In this document: one piece after another, positions 18,657-28,506 of the stretch
How positions within the stretch are numbered: the first letter of the stretch is position 1
How the letters are laid out: each line of letters starts with the position of its first letter
Origin: CBDCME01 sp965218865
Lineage (GTDB): Bacteria; Pseudomonadota; Alphaproteobacteria; JAAXGF01
Direction: 5' to 3'
NCBI GenBank assembly: GCA_965218865.1
Contig: CBDCME010000031.1
Span: 1-64,000, forward strand
Length of the DNA: 64,000 nucleotides
Notes under the pieces: generated by a model
The model's database searches: none
What the model saw: only the letters and a program-made list of their open reading frames with translations
What the model was told of the DNA's origin: nothing
Program-made: the position numbers and the translations under genes

Positions 18657-19592
18657 TCAAGAACGATTCGTCGCCTTCGCGGCGGCGAGGGGGTGGTGGT
18701 CGCGGACCAGCTTCTTGAGACGGGCGTCGAGCACGTGGGTGTAAATCTGGGTCGTCGCGATATCGGCGTGGCCGAGTAATTTTTGCAAGCTGCGCAGATC
18801 GGCGCCGTGGGCGAGCATATGGCTGGCGAAGGCGTGCCGGAGGACGTGCGGCGACACCTTGCGGGGATCGATTCCGGCGGCGGCCGCGAGATCCGTCAGA
18901 AGGCGGGAGAACTGTTGGCGGGTCAGATGTCCGCTCCGGCCCCGCGAAGGGAAGAGCCAGGGCGAGCGTTTCCCGTCCGGGCAAAACCGGCCATGGGCGG
19001 GGAGGTAGGCGGCGACGGCCGCGCGCGCGGGCTCGCTCAAGGGGACCAGGCGCTCCTTGCCGCCCTTGCCGCGGACGACGATGAAGCGGTGGTCGCCCTG
19101 GAACGCCGCCCGGGGCAAACCCACCAGCTCGGAGACTCGCAAACCGGTCGCGTAGAGAAGCTCCAAAAGGGCCACGAGGCGCCGGCCGCGGTCATTCTTG
19201 CGCCGCGCCGCCGTACCGAGCAGGCTCTCCACTTCGGACTCGCTCAGGACCTTGGGCAGGGGCGTCCGAGATCGCGGATTGTCGAGAGTGGCCGTCGGAT
19301 CGGTGTCACGAATTTCCTCGGCCAACAAAAAACGAAAGAACTGTCGCAGGCAGGAAAGCCGCCGCGCCGCCGTCGCCGCCGAACGCCCCGCATCGGCGAG
19401 CTTGCCGAGGTAGGCGCGCAGGGCCCCGGTGTCGGTCTCGGCCAGGTCGGTACCGCGGACGGCGAGGAATTCGGCCGCGTCGGTCAGGTCCCGGCGATAG
19501 GCATCGACCGTATTGACGGTGGCGCCGCGCTCGGCCACGAGCATCTCGAGGAAGGCCTCGACGTGGCGGCGGTATGGCGCGTCACGGTTCAA
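18657..19592 (-). CDS. xerD: Site-specific tyrosine recombinase XerD
   Basis: The 311-residue protein has the SAM-like core-binding domain at residues 10-90 and the catalytic domain after ~110. Catalytic segments are ATGLRVSELVGL (first Arg), HVLRHAFASHMLAHG (HxxR), LLGHADIATTQIYTHV (GH and the nucleophilic Tyr). The start is a TTG that overlaps the stop of the upstream 592-residue gene (TTGA), indicating coupling. XerC/XerD resolve chromosome dimers at dif during division. Length and housekeeping context favour XerD over a phage integrase. Confidence 0.9.
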   Translation of the reverse strand: MNRDAPYRRHVEAFLEMLVAERGATVNTVDAYRRDLTDAAEFLAVRGTDLAETDTGALRAYLGKLADAGRSAATAARRLSCLRQFFRFLLAEEIRDTDPTATLDNPRSRTPLPKVLSESEVESLLGTAARRKNDRGRRLVALLELLYATGLRVSELVGLPRAAFQGDHRFIVVRGKGGKERLVPLSEPARAAVAAYLPAHGRFCPDGKRSPWLFPSRGRSGHLTRQQFSRLLTDLAAAAGIDPRKVSPHVLRHAFASHMLAHGADLRSLQKLLGHADIATTQIYTHVLDARLKKLVRDHHPLAAAKATNRS

Positions 19593-21367
19593 TTGCGATG
19601 GGCCAGGGCTGCCTCCAGCGCCAGGTCGCGCGCCTCGGCCTCGAGTCCGATCCGGTGTAGCGCTGATACCGCCATGCCCAGCGGCAGCATTCCCGAGCTT
19701 TCGATGTCGCCGTTGTTAAGGGCGAGTTGAGCCAGCAAAATGGTTGCCCCAACCCGGCCGGCGGCCGCGGCCGATTCCAGGGCCCGCCAGAGCGTCGCCG
19801 TGGGGGCGTTCGCCCACTCCGCCAGGGGCCCGTCGAGGAGCGACACCCAGGCCGGGCCGGGAAGCGATTCACCGAGGGCTTCCACCAGGGTGTGCATCGT
19901 TCGCCGACGGTTGCGAGTTTCGATTTCGGTGCTCTCGCCGTGGCTCCGCAGCCAAGCCTCGATGGCCTCGCCGGTCCAAACGTGGTCGGGGTTTCCGAGG
20001 GCAATGTCGGCCAGCGGCCGTACGGTGGCCAGGACGGCGGCGGCCTCGGGATCGGTCACCGATTCGGCCGCGGCCAATGCCAACCACCCCTGGGCCGCCC
20101 CCACATGGTCGGCGGCGAACAATGCCCGGACCGCGTCGCCGGCGAACCAGGTCAGCTCCGCCGCCGGCGTCAGCCCCAGGACGAGACCGGCGGAAACCCG
20201 CGTGGCGGTGGCGAAGCCGCGCCAACCACGGGTACTTTCGGCCAATCCCCAGTACGCTCGCAGGGCCTCGGCCCGCGCCACCGGGACAGCATGCCAAAGG
20301 GCGACTTTATACATCAACGCCCGGGCTATCGGTCCGGCGACATCGGCGATGGCGTCCGATGGGGAAGCGAGTTCGTCCGGGGTGAAATCCACGCTCGTGT
20401 AAAGCCGGGCAAGCCTCTCCGCCGCCAATAGGCCCAGGGCTTCCGCCCGCTCGGCCGCCTCCAGGCGCACCGGCAACGCCGTATCGGCGGTGAACGCGAT
20501 GGCCTCGACAAGGCCGGGAGAGGCGGCCTGGACCGCGTCGGCCGGAACGCCCATGCCAAGTTCGCGCAACATGGCCAAGTGGAGCGCCGACGGGTTGGGA
20601 AGACGATCGAGCGGGCCCTCGCCGCCGTCGAGCATCAAACCGAGCAAAACGTCGAAGGAGCGATCCTCGGCGAAACCCGGCTCCTGTAACAAGGTTTGTC
20701 CCAAGGCCGCTGCCGCGTCGTTGTCCGTCACGGCGTCGCAATAAATCAGCACCCTCTGCCGGTACGCGGAGTCGAGAGCCTCCACGCCCTGCCTGACCAT
20801 CGCGCAAGCGGGGACGTCCTCCGCCGCAAGCAACATGGTGTCGAGAAGGAAACGCCCCAGGGCATCATCCGAATGGCCGCCGGGCGCGGCGTTCACGAAG
20901 GCGCGAACGCCTTGCTCGTCCAACAAACCCAAGGCCGCCAGTCGCTCGGCCCGGATCGCCACGAAGCTCAAAGTGGCGTCGCCCTGGGGCGGATGCGCCT
21001 CGGAGAGTAGAAGCCGGCGAATGAGATCCCGCATCACCGGCGAGGAAATTCCGTCCGGCAAGCGAGCGAGGAGTTTTTCGGCCAGGGTTCTGTCCGTCCC
21101 GCGCCAGACCTCGAACCCGAGTCCGCCCTCGTCCTGGGCGTAAAGGCCGAAGGAATCGGGATCGACGGGCACGAGGAGATCGATCTCGAAATCGGAGGGT
21201 CCGGTTTCGGCCCCCGCCGGTTCGGGTGGCGAGTCATTTTCCCGCGGGGCCTCGACGCTCGGGGTCCTCGGTATGATATCGATCGGATCTCCGGACTGGG
21301 CCCGGGCCGAGGCCGAGGCCATCGCGACGAGCGCGGCGGCGAGCGCGCTAACGTGGAAACCGTTCAT
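19589..21367 (-). CDS. Conserved hypothetical exported protein next to xerD
   Basis: This 592-residue protein starts with a probable signal peptide (MNGFHVSALAAALVAMASASARAQ, cleavage after ARA is plausible), then a Pro/Glu-rich linker and a long alpha-helical, Ala/Leu-rich body that resembles a superhelical repeat protein. No catalytic motif is visible. Large exported proteins of this kind lie between aroK and xerD in Rhodospirillales-like genomes (family knowledge, function unknown). Its stop overlaps the TTG of xerD. The small membrane-protein gene upstream overlaps its start by about 20 bases, so the three may form one operon. Confidence 0.8.
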   Translation of the reverse strand: MNGFHVSALAAALVAMASASARAQSGDPIDIIPRTPSVEAPRENDSPPEPAGAETGPSDFEIDLLVPVDPDSFGLYAQDEGGLGFEVWRGTDRTLAEKLLARLPDGISSPVMRDLIRRLLLSEAHPPQGDATLSFVAIRAERLAALGLLDEQGVRAFVNAAPGGHSDDALGRFLLDTMLLAAEDVPACAMVRQGVEALDSAYRQRVLIYCDAVTDNDAAAALGQTLLQEPGFAEDRSFDVLLGLMLDGGEGPLDRLPNPSALHLAMLRELGMGVPADAVQAASPGLVEAIAFTADTALPVRLEAAERAEALGLLAAERLARLYTSVDFTPDELASPSDAIADVAGPIARALMYKVALWHAVPVARAEALRAYWGLAESTRGWRGFATATRVSAGLVLGLTPAAELTWFAGDAVRALFAADHVGAAQGWLALAAAESVTDPEAAAVLATVRPLADIALGNPDHVWTGEAIEAWLRSHGESTEIETRNRRRTMHTLVEALGESLPGPAWVSLLDGPLAEWANAPTATLWRALESAAAAGRVGATILLAQLALNNGDIESSGMLPLGMAVSALHRIGLEAEARDLALEAALAHRN

Positions 21368-21557
21368 CCGGAATGACGCGTTCTATCGTCGCCGTTGGAG
21401 GGGCGATCTCCCAGGTCAACAGAAAGCCGACACCGAAGATAAGGCCGGCGACAAGCACGAGAAACAGCAGGCGGGACGGCCGTAAATGACGCGACGATCT
21501 CGGACTCCATCGCATGGCGAAATTACCCTCGCGAAACAACGGATCAGAGGTGGCCAT
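21348..21557 (-). CDS. Small single-pass membrane protein
   Basis: A 69-residue frame with an alternative start 14 codons in (MRWSPRSSRHL). It has an Arg-rich cytoplasmic N terminus, one transmembrane helix (LLFLVLVAGLIFGVGFLLTW) and a short proline-containing tail. It overlaps the start of the 592-residue exported protein gene and reads in the same direction. No family was recognised. The clear topology and operon position support a real gene. Confidence 0.5.
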   Translation of the reverse strand: MATSDPLFREGNFAMRWSPRSSRHLRPSRLLFLVLVAGLIFGVGFLLTWEIAPPTATIERVIPDERFPR

Positions 21558-21678
21558 CCGGACGCGGCGACAAGGCCTAGGACTTATGGTAGATTGGTGG
21601 TATGGCGAATTTTTGGCAGTCTATCGGGTCCTACGAGGGGTTGCAACCGCCGCGGTTCGACGAATTTAGCCGTATCGC

Positions 21679-22248
21679 ATGACTCGTTCACTTCCCGGGG
21701 CCAGGGATCGGACGATCGTCCTGGTTGGCCTGATGGGGGCCGGCAAATCCGCCATCGGCCGCCGCCTCGCGCAACGTCTGGGCCTGTCCTTCGTCGATGC
21801 CGATGCCGAGGTCGAGGCGGCGGCCGGCTGTACCATCAGTGAAATATTCGACCGCCACGGAGAAACGGCCTTTCGCGACGGCGAGCAGCGCGTGATCGCG
21901 CGTCTCCTCGACAATCCGCGGCACGTCCTGGCGACCGGCGGGGGCGCCTTCATCGATCCCCCAACCAGGGCCATGATCCGCGAAAAAGCGATATCGATAT
22001 GGCTCCGGGCGTCGCTCGACCTCCTCTTGGCCCGGGTCAAGCGACGCGATCATCGGCCCTTGTTGCGGGCCGGGAAACCGCGCCAGATCCTCGGTCGATT
22101 GATGCGTGAGCGCTATCCGATCTACGCCGAGGCCGACATCACCGTCGAGAGCGTCGATGGCCCCCATGAGGACGTCGTCGGCGCCATCCTCGCCGCCCTG
22201 CCCCACGCCTGCGTACCCCTTCGCAAGGCCGGCGGAGACTCCCGGTGA
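21679..22248 (+). CDS. aroK: Shikimate kinase
   Basis: The 189-residue protein carries the P-loop GLMGAGKS, the shikimate-binding DADAEVEAAAG and FRDGEQRVIARLL, the Walker B-like LATGGGAF and the lid RDHRPLLRAG. It phosphorylates shikimate at the 3-hydroxyl using ATP in the aromatic amino acid pathway. Its GTGA overlap with aroB (start 22245) is the usual aroK-aroB operon arrangement of proteobacteria and implies translational coupling. Confidence 0.95.
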   Translation: MTRSLPGARDRTIVLVGLMGAGKSAIGRRLAQRLGLSFVDADAEVEAAAGCTISEIFDRHGETAFRDGEQRVIARLLDNPRHVLATGGGAFIDPPTRAMIREKAISIWLRASLDLLLARVKRRDHRPLLRAGKPRQILGRLMRERYPIYAEADITVESVDGPHEDVVGAILAALPHACVPLRKAGGDSR

Positions 22249-23435
22249 CGACCGACAGCAGCTCGCCGCCGCGTCTCTCTGTCGACCTCGGCGAGCGCAG
22301 CTACGACATTATCGTCGGCGATGGTCTCCTCGCCCGGGTTGGCGGTTTCGTCAAGCCGCTATTGTGTTCGGGCGAGGTGATCGTCGTCAGCGACGACAAC
22401 GTCGCGAGTTTGTACCTCGAAGTCTTGCGGAACGCCCTCGCGGACGCCGGCGTCGCCGCGCGCGAGGTCGTCGTCCCGGCCGGCGAACAGAGCAAAGATT
22501 TTCGCCATCTCGAAAGCGTGATCGACACCCTGTTGGAATTCCGCGCCGAACGCCGCGACGCGATCATCGCCCTGGGTGGTGGCGTCGTGGGCGACCTGGC
22601 CGGCTTCGCGGCCAGCATCTTCCGCCGTGGGGTCGACCTGATCCAGATTCCGACCACCCTATTGGCCCAGGTGGACAGCTCGGTGGGAGGCAAGACCGGG
22701 ATCAATACCCGTCAGGGAAAGAATCTCGTCGGCACTTTCCACCAGCCGCGCCTCGTGGTGGCCGACACGCGCCTGCTCGAGACCTTGCCGCGGCGCCAAA
22801 TTCTCGCCGGTTACGCCGAGGTCGCCAAGTACGGCTTGATCGACGATCCGTCGTTCTTCGCTTGGCTCGAGGATCACGGTGCGGCGGTTTGCGCCGGCGA
22901 TCCCCTGGCGCGCCGCGAGGCGGTATCGCGAAGCTGTGCCGCGAAGGCCCGTATCGTCGTCGGCGACGAGCGCGAATCGGGCCGCCGCGCCCTGCTCAAC
23001 CTGGGCCACACCTTCGCCCACGCGATGGAGGTCGAATCGGGATACGGCGAGGTTCTCCTCCACGGCGAGGCCGTCGCCGTCGGAATCGTGCTGGCGTATT
23101 CGCTTTCGGCGCGCATGGGTCTTTGTCCCCGGGGCGACGTCGAGCGGGTAAGGCGCCATTTTGCCCTAGTCGGTCTGCCGACCAGCCTGGGAGAGATCGG
23201 CGAGCGGCCCATGGACCCCGCGTCCCTGCTCGCCCACATGGCCCAGGACAAGAAGGTGCGGGCCGGGCGCGGCACTTTCGTGCTCGCGCGCGGTATCGGC
23301 AAGGCCTTTCTGAGCCGCTCGGTCGATCTGGCGGACGTCCGCGCCCGGCTCGATGAATCGCTCGGCGCCTGCCCGACGGCGGCGCGACCGGAGGCTTGGC
23401 GTAATGGTCTTGCCGACGGGGACAACATTGCTTAA
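22245..23435 (+). CDS. aroB: 3-dehydroquinate synthase
   Basis: The 396-residue protein starts at a GTG that overlaps the aroK stop. It has the NAD-binding ALGGGVVGDLAGFAAS, the substrate loop IPTTLLAQVDSSVGGKTGIN, and the metal-ligand segments AEVAKYGLI and LNLGHTFAHAMEVESGYGEVL...HGEAVAVG. It cyclises DAHP to 3-dehydroquinate in the second shikimate pathway step. Length is normal with a slightly extended C terminus. Confidence 0.95.
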   Translation: MTTDSSSPPRLSVDLGERSYDIIVGDGLLARVGGFVKPLLCSGEVIVVSDDNVASLYLEVLRNALADAGVAAREVVVPAGEQSKDFRHLESVIDTLLEFRAERRDAIIALGGGVVGDLAGFAASIFRRGVDLIQIPTTLLAQVDSSVGGKTGINTRQGKNLVGTFHQPRLVVADTRLLETLPRRQILAGYAEVAKYGLIDDPSFFAWLEDHGAAVCAGDPLARREAVSRSCAAKARIVVGDERESGRRALLNLGHTFAHAMEVESGYGEVLLHGEAVAVGIVLAYSLSARMGLCPRGDVERVRRHFALVGLPTSLGEIGERPMDPASLLAHMAQDKKVRAGRGTFVLARGIGKAFLSRSVDLADVRARLDESLGACPTAARPEAWRNGLADGDNIA

Positions 23436-23466
23436 ACGGCAATAACGAACTGTCCACCCGACCACC

Positions 23467-24783
23467 ATGCTCATCGCGACCCTCGCCGCAATCCTCGTTC
23501 TCATCATTCTGTCGGGGTATTTTTCCGGCTCGGAAACCGCCTTGACGGCGGCATCAAGACCCCGTCTCCACCACCTGGAGCAGGAGGGTGACAAACGTGC
23601 CCGCCTGGTCAATCGGCTGATCGAAAAGCGAGAACGACTGATCGGCGCGATCCTGTTGGGGAACAACGCCGTCAATATTCTTGCCTCGGCATTGGCGACG
23701 AGTTTCCTGATCAGTGTTTTCGGCGAAGCGGGGGTCGCCTACGCGACCGTGGCGATCACGCTTCTGGTGCTCGTCTTCGCCGAGGTGATGCCGAAAACCT
23801 ACGCCCTGCGCAACGCCGACCGCGTGGCTCTGGCGGTGGCGCCGACGATGCGGGTCATCGTTTTTCTGTTGGCCCCGATCACGAAGGCGGTGCAAGGCGT
23901 GGTGCGCGTGACGATGCGGCTTTTCGGGGTCGATATCGCAGCCGGGGAAAACTTGATGATATCGTCTCAGGAGGAACTACGGGGCGCCCTCGATCTCCAT
24001 GCCCGCAAGGGCACGATGGTCAAGCACGACCGTGACATGCTCGGCAGCATCCTCGATCTCTCGGATGTCGACGTCGGCGAAATCATGGTCCACCGCAGCA
24101 ACATCGTCGTCATCGACGCCAACGATCCGCCGTCCCAGATCACCGACCAGGTCCTCCAAAGCCCCTATACCCGCTTCCCCGTTTGGCGCGGCGATCCTGA
24201 CAACATCGTCGGAATCCTTCACGCAAAGGATCTCCTGCGTGCAATCCTCTCGCACGGCGGCGACAGCAGCAAGGTCGACATCGGCAGGTTGTTGACGAAG
24301 CCTTGGTTCGTGCCGGAAACCCGGACCTTGCGCTCACAGCTCGAAGCCTTCCGCCGCCGGTGCTTCCACGTCGCCCTGGTGGTCGATGAATACGGGTCGA
24401 TCATGGGCATGGTGACTCTCGAGGATATCCTCGAGGAAATCGTCGGCGACATCGACGACGAGCACGACGTCGCCGTCGCCGGCGTCAAGGTTGCCCCCGA
24501 CGGCTCGTTCACGGTTCGCGGCACGGCGACGATCCGCGATCTCAACCGCAAGTTCGAATGGGGTCTTCCGGACGAGGAGGCCGCCACCATCGCCGGCCTG
24601 GTGATCCACGAGTCGCAGCAGATTCCCGAAGTCGGCCACACCTTCGTCTTCTACGGATTCACCTTCGAGGTCTTGAGCCGCCGCCGCAACCAGATCGTTT
24701 CCATGCGTGTCGTCCCGCCCAAGAATGCCCACCCCGGTGAACAAACAGAAGACAACGAACAAAATAACGGGGACAGTTTATAA
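23467..24783 (+). CDS. CNNM/CorC-HlyC family transporter-associated protein
   Basis: The 438-residue protein begins with a DUF21/CNNM membrane domain of about four helices (LAAILVLIILSGYFSGSETA, then EVMPKTYALRNAD in the conserved loop). A CBS pair follows at about 200-330 (IMVHRSNIVVIDAND and DEYGSIMGMVTLEDILEEIVG), and a CorC_HlyC domain ends the protein (FTVRGTATIRDLNRKFEWGLP). Members are linked to Mg2+/Co2+ efflux or resistance and were once called haemolysins. It lies 31 bp after aroB on the same strand. Confidence 0.9.
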   Translation: MLIATLAAILVLIILSGYFSGSETALTAASRPRLHHLEQEGDKRARLVNRLIEKRERLIGAILLGNNAVNILASALATSFLISVFGEAGVAYATVAITLLVLVFAEVMPKTYALRNADRVALAVAPTMRVIVFLLAPITKAVQGVVRVTMRLFGVDIAAGENLMISSQEELRGALDLHARKGTMVKHDRDMLGSILDLSDVDVGEIMVHRSNIVVIDANDPPSQITDQVLQSPYTRFPVWRGDPDNIVGILHAKDLLRAILSHGGDSSKVDIGRLLTKPWFVPETRTLRSQLEAFRRRCFHVALVVDEYGSIMGMVTLEDILEEIVGDIDDEHDVAVAGVKVAPDGSFTVRGTATIRDLNRKFEWGLPDEEAATIAGLVIHESQQIPEVGHTFVFYGFTFEVLSRRRNQIVSMRVVPPKNAHPGEQTEDNEQNNGDSL

Positions 24784-25080
24784 TTTTTTTGAGTTAGGCG
24801 AATAGTATAATAATTATCACCCTCCCCCTATGGAATTCTCGAAGACGAGACGGGCCGATTTTGGATTCTTGACCCCAAGTTCGATCTAAGAATCTGGTCA
24901 AACGGCCGCGATCAGGCCCGGTCATCGAATTTGTTTTCTCACCGTCATCCGCGAACGCACCGATCCCGGATCAGATCCCCGCGATGGCACCAATCGCCAT
25001 TGATCTCGGGCGCGGCGCGACTTTCCGACAGCAATTGTCGTCGGTTAGTTGCCTTTCGGGTATGCCGAGGCGCATTCTAA
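24784..25080. other. Intergenic region before IS630 copy 2
   Basis: About 300 bases with an A+T-rich start and no recognised gene or RNA. A short open frame at 24984 runs into the IS630 copy and has no support. Confidence 0.4.
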
Positions 25081-26248
25081 TACCAACCGCCCTAGAGTTT
25101 GACTCGCGCAAAGGTTTACACGCTAGGTTTTGTGTGATTCAAGGTTGTTGGCAACAAGGGAGTGTGTTCAATGCCAACGATTCCTTTGCGAAACGACTTT
25201 GATGCTGAAAGAGTCCGTGTTCTTGCGGCACGGAGCGATGATGGGAACCAGGCGCGCCGGCTTTTGTCGATGGCGGCCATCTACGATGGGATGGATCGAG
25301 CGTGCGCGGCGGGTATTGGCGGCATGGATCGGCAGACGTTGCGGGACTGGGTTCACCGGTTCAACGCGGGAGGTCCGGCCGGTCTGATCGACCGCAAGCC
25401 GAACGGGGCGTTGCGTCGGTTGACGCCGTCGCAAATGGCGGCGCTTTCGCGGGCTATCGAGGCTGGTCCCGATCCCGAACGGGATGGGGTCGTGCGCTGG
25501 CGCTGCATCGATCTCAAGCAACTGATCCGAACGCGCTTCGGCGTGGACTATCACGAGCGGAGCGTCGGCAAGCTGCTGGCCGCGCTCGGGTTCTCGCATA
25601 TTTCCGCGCGCCCGCGCCACGTCGGCCAGGATGCGCGGGCACAGGAGGAATTTAAAAAAAAGTTTTCCCGAACACTTGGCAAAAATCGTAGCGGCACAGC
25701 CACCGGACACGCCCATCGAGGTTTGGTTTCAAGATGAAATGCGCGTCGGCCAGAAGAACAGCCTGGTGCGCCAGTGGGCCCCAAAGGGATCGCGCCCGCG
25801 CCAGGTCAAGGACCTACGGACCTCTTCGGCGTATCTCTTCGGCGCCATCTGCCCCGAGCGCGGTGAGGGCGCGGCGCTGGTCATGCCGCGCGCCAATACT
25901 GAAGCCATGGACCTGCATCTCGAGGAAATCAGCCGGGCCGTTGCCCCAAACGCCCATGCCGTCGTGCTGCTCGACCAAGCCGCATGGCACACCACTGCCA
26001 AACTCGGCATCCCGGAGAACATCTCCCTCGTGCCTTTGCCACCCAAGTCCCCGGAGCTCAATCCCGCCGAAAATGTCGGGCAATACCTCCGCCAGAACTG
26101 GCTCTCCAATCGTGTCTTCGACTCCTATGAAGCCATCGTCGAGGCCTCTTGCCAAGCCTGGAACAACCTGACCGACCTACCTTGGAAGATCATGTCCATC
26201 GGCCTCAGAGCGTGGGCTCGCACAAGTCAATGTTAAGGGCGGTTGGTA
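25081..26248 (+). mobile_element. IS630-family element, copy 2
   Basis: It has the same 12-bp inverted repeats and TA-type target as copy 1. Length is 1,168 bp, one longer, because the A tract near 25652-25659 has eight A instead of seven. Inserted between the CorC-like gene and a palindromic sequence upstream of the ABC permeases. Confidence 0.9.
25171..26236 (+). pseudogene. IS630 family transposase (copy 2), split at A8 tract
   Basis: The HTH half and the DDE half are in different frames. The break is at the A8 tract after AQEEF (about 25652). In copies 1 and 3 this tract is A7 and the frame is continuous. It also carries a W-to-G change next to the catalytic Glu region (AENVGQYLR). It might still be expressed by slippage on the A tract, or the extra base may be a sequencing error. 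Confidence 0.8.
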
Positions 26249-26249
26249 T

Positions 26250-26383
26250 AAGTGTTTGTTCGAAAATGCGCGTCCGCGCATTTTTTGCCTCTGTCCCTCT
26301 CCCCCTCCCGGCCACCCACTAGAGTATGTGGCTGACCGGGAGGGGGAGAGGGCCGGTGCCGCGAGTTTTCGAACAGACTGTTA
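26250..26383. repeat. Palindromic MITE-like or REP-like unit
   Basis: Nested inverted repeats span this stretch. The outer arms share TGTTCGAAAA near 26257 with its reverse complement TTTTCGAACA near 26370. The inner arms are CTCTCCCCCTCCCGG and CCGGGAGGGGGAGAG around 26300-26345. The unit directly abuts the right end of IS630 copy 2 and lies about 150 bp upstream of the first ABC permease gene. It could be a non-autonomous mobile unit or a strong transcription-stopping hairpin. Confidence 0.6.
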
Positions 26384-26528
26384 AGACGTGCCGTGTATTC
26401 CATTGATGGCCGATATAAGATATAAAAACTAGTCCCTAAATTCGTATACTGGCCCCACTTTGCGAGCCGCTTGCGGAGCCGCGGTTCGGGCGACTATCGT
26501 GGCGACCGAATCGCTGGGGAATTTCGAT

Positions 26529-27320
26529 ATGATCGCCGGGCTGAAGCCGATAGAGCGCGTGAATTGGATTGGATTTTGGACGCTATACCGCAAGGAGGTC
26601 TGGCGTTTCCTCAAGGTGCCGTTGCAGACGGTCGTGACGCCGGCGGTGACGGCGCTGTTGATGATCACCATATTCTCGCTCGCCCTAGGCGGCGCCGTAC
26701 GCCGGGTCGCGGGGGTGCCCTTTATCGAGTTTCTCGCCCCCGGGCTGGTGATGATGGCGATCATCCAGAACTCCTTCGCCAACAGCTCGTCGAGCCTGCT
26801 GATCTCCAAGATCCAGGGCAACATCGTCGACGTGCTGATGCCGCCGCTGACCCCGGGAGAGTTGGCCTTGGGATTCGTTCTCGGCGGGGTTACCCGGGGC
26901 CTCATTGTCGGTCTCTGTTTATTCGCGGTGGTGGGTCCGCTCACCGGCGTCGTGCCGCGGCACTGGGAGTTTGTGCTGTTTCACGCGGTATTCGCCTCGC
27001 TGGCCCTGTCGATGCTGGGCCTGATGGGCGGGATTTGGGCCGAAAAATTCGATCACATGGCGACGGTGACCAATTTCGTCATCACCCCGATGGCGTTTCT
27101 TTCCGGGACCTTTTATTCGATCGAACGCCTGCCCCCCCTGTGGCGCACCGTCAGCCAATTCAATCCCCTGTTCTATATGATCGACGGTTTCCGTTACGGC
27201 TTCACCGGCCGGGCCGACGGAGCGCTCGACGTCGGCGTCGTGGTCGTGGTCGTGGTGACCCTGGGCTTTTGGGTCGTCTGCCACGTCCTGCTCGCCTCGG
27301 GCTACAGATTGAAACCATAG
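26529..27320 (+). CDS. ABC-2 type transporter permease (first of tandem pair)
   Basis: The 263-residue protein has six predicted helices and the ABC-2 permease pattern: FWTLYRKEVWRFLKVPLQTV at the N terminus, FLAPGLVMMAIIQNSFANSS, VLMPPLTPGELALGFVLGG, TPMAFLSGTFYSIERLPP and FNPLFYMIDGFRYGFTG. It is of the NodJ/YadH type, which exports lipid-linked or small substrates. It forms a tandem pair with the next gene, 17 bp downstream, and the two are clearly paralogous. The cognate ATPase is probably the one at 62,593, about 34 kb away. Confidence 0.85.
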   Translation: MIAGLKPIERVNWIGFWTLYRKEVWRFLKVPLQTVVTPAVTALLMITIFSLALGGAVRRVAGVPFIEFLAPGLVMMAIIQNSFANSSSSLLISKIQGNIVDVLMPPLTPGELALGFVLGGVTRGLIVGLCLFAVVGPLTGVVPRHWEFVLFHAVFASLALSMLGLMGGIWAEKFDHMATVTNFVITPMAFLSGTFYSIERLPPLWRTVSQFNPLFYMIDGFRYGFTGRADGALDVGVVVVVVVTLGFWVVCHVLLASGYRLKP

Positions 27321-27337
27321 TCGTTGGTTCTCGACGG

Positions 27338-28141
27338 ATGAATCACAGCCATCGACCCAGCACGTCCGCGCCCACCCTCCCGAGGGTCATGGGACTCGGC
27401 CTTTGGACCCTGGTCGTCAAGGAGGTCCTGCGTTTTCTGAAAAATCCAATCGGAAGCGTGCTCGGGCCGCTGGTCACCCTCTACCTCTTCCTAACCGTTT
27501 TTTCCCTCGCCCTCGGTGACATCCGCATGGCCGGGAGTGCGTTTCTCCCCTTCTTGGCCCCGGGTCTGATCCTGATGGCGATGATGCAGACCGGGTTCGA
27601 AAACACCGCCTTCAGCGTCATGAGCTATCGCAACTACGGCGACTTCGTCGACCTCCTGATGCCGCCCATGAGCCCGGGCCAGCTCGTCCTCGGTCTTGTC
27701 GCCGGCGGAGTCGTCCGGGGACTCCTGGTCGGCGCCATCGCCTGGCTCGCCGTGCTGCCGTTCGTGGATTTGTGGCCCTTTCACCTCGGACACGTCGTCT
27801 TCCACGCGACGGTGGCGGTGGCGTTGATGTCGATCCTGGGGGTGATCAGTGGCCTATGGGCGGAGAAATGGGAACGCTTGGCGGTGGTCGGCAGCTTCGT
27901 GATTGCCCCGCTGGCCTTCCTCTCGGGGACCTTCTATTCAATCGCGCAACTGCCCGAACCCTGGCGCGACGTCGCTCTTTGGAATCCATTCTTCTATCTC
28001 ATCAACGGCTTCCGCTACGGTTTCATCGGCCGCTCCGATGCCCCCCTGAGCCTCGGTTTCTGCGTTATCACGGGCCTCCTCCTCGCCTCCTGGCTCCTCT
28101 GCCACGCCCTCTTCCGCCACGGCTATAAACTCAAACCGTGA
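27338..28141 (+). CDS. ABC-2 type transporter permease (second of tandem pair)
   Basis: The 267-residue paralogue of the preceding permease shares its signatures: WTLVVKEVLRFLKNPIGSVL, FLAPGLILMAMMQTGFENTA, DLLMPPMSPGQLVLGLVAGG, APLAFLSGTFYSIAQLPEPW and NPFFYLINGFRYGFIG. Both end in GYKLKP or GYRLKP, supporting recent duplication. The two would pair as a heterodimeric membrane unit with one ATPase. Substrate unknown. Confidence 0.85.
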   Translation: MNHSHRPSTSAPTLPRVMGLGLWTLVVKEVLRFLKNPIGSVLGPLVTLYLFLTVFSLALGDIRMAGSAFLPFLAPGLILMAMMQTGFENTAFSVMSYRNYGDFVDLLMPPMSPGQLVLGLVAGGVVRGLLVGAIAWLAVLPFVDLWPFHLGHVVFHATVAVALMSILGVISGLWAEKWERLAVVGSFVIAPLAFLSGTFYSIAQLPEPWRDVALWNPFFYLINGFRYGFIGRSDAPLSLGFCVITGLLLASWLLCHALFRHGYKLKP

Positions 28142-28506
28142 AGCCGCGCCTCGGATTGCACGACAGGAGACTTGGCGGCGAGAGCGCAAGCGAATTCCTG
28201 GGCCGTCAATGGGCCTGAATATCGTCCGGGCCGGCGTGCGTACTTTGGTCGAGGTGTTTCGTTCCACATATTGTGTCTTCGATCTTGGCCACACACAAAA
28301 ACGGAAACACAAGTCTCTGAAACTGGGCAGTTTCTTTGCGGAGGATCTTAGGGCATTATGTCATCGGTTCGTTCCGGCGCGGCGGCTGAAGAAATCCGGA
28401 GAACTGGTCCCGGTAATGGGATTACGCGGCGGGCGATGCGATCGGAGGCGGTTCCACAATTCGAATTCCCGGTTGGCTCGGCGCGACGAATTCGCCGAAT
28501 TGTTCG
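28142..28506. other. Intergenic region between permeases and CinA-like gene
   Basis: No gene with domain support is seen. A plus-strand open frame beginning near 28209 overlaps the next gene in another frame and looks spurious. Confidence 0.4.

Noticed and set aside
26471..28141. A single 556-codon plus-strand frame covering both permeases
   Set aside because: Its first half is out of frame with the first permease and Arg-rich; only the second half, from 27338, is a real permease.
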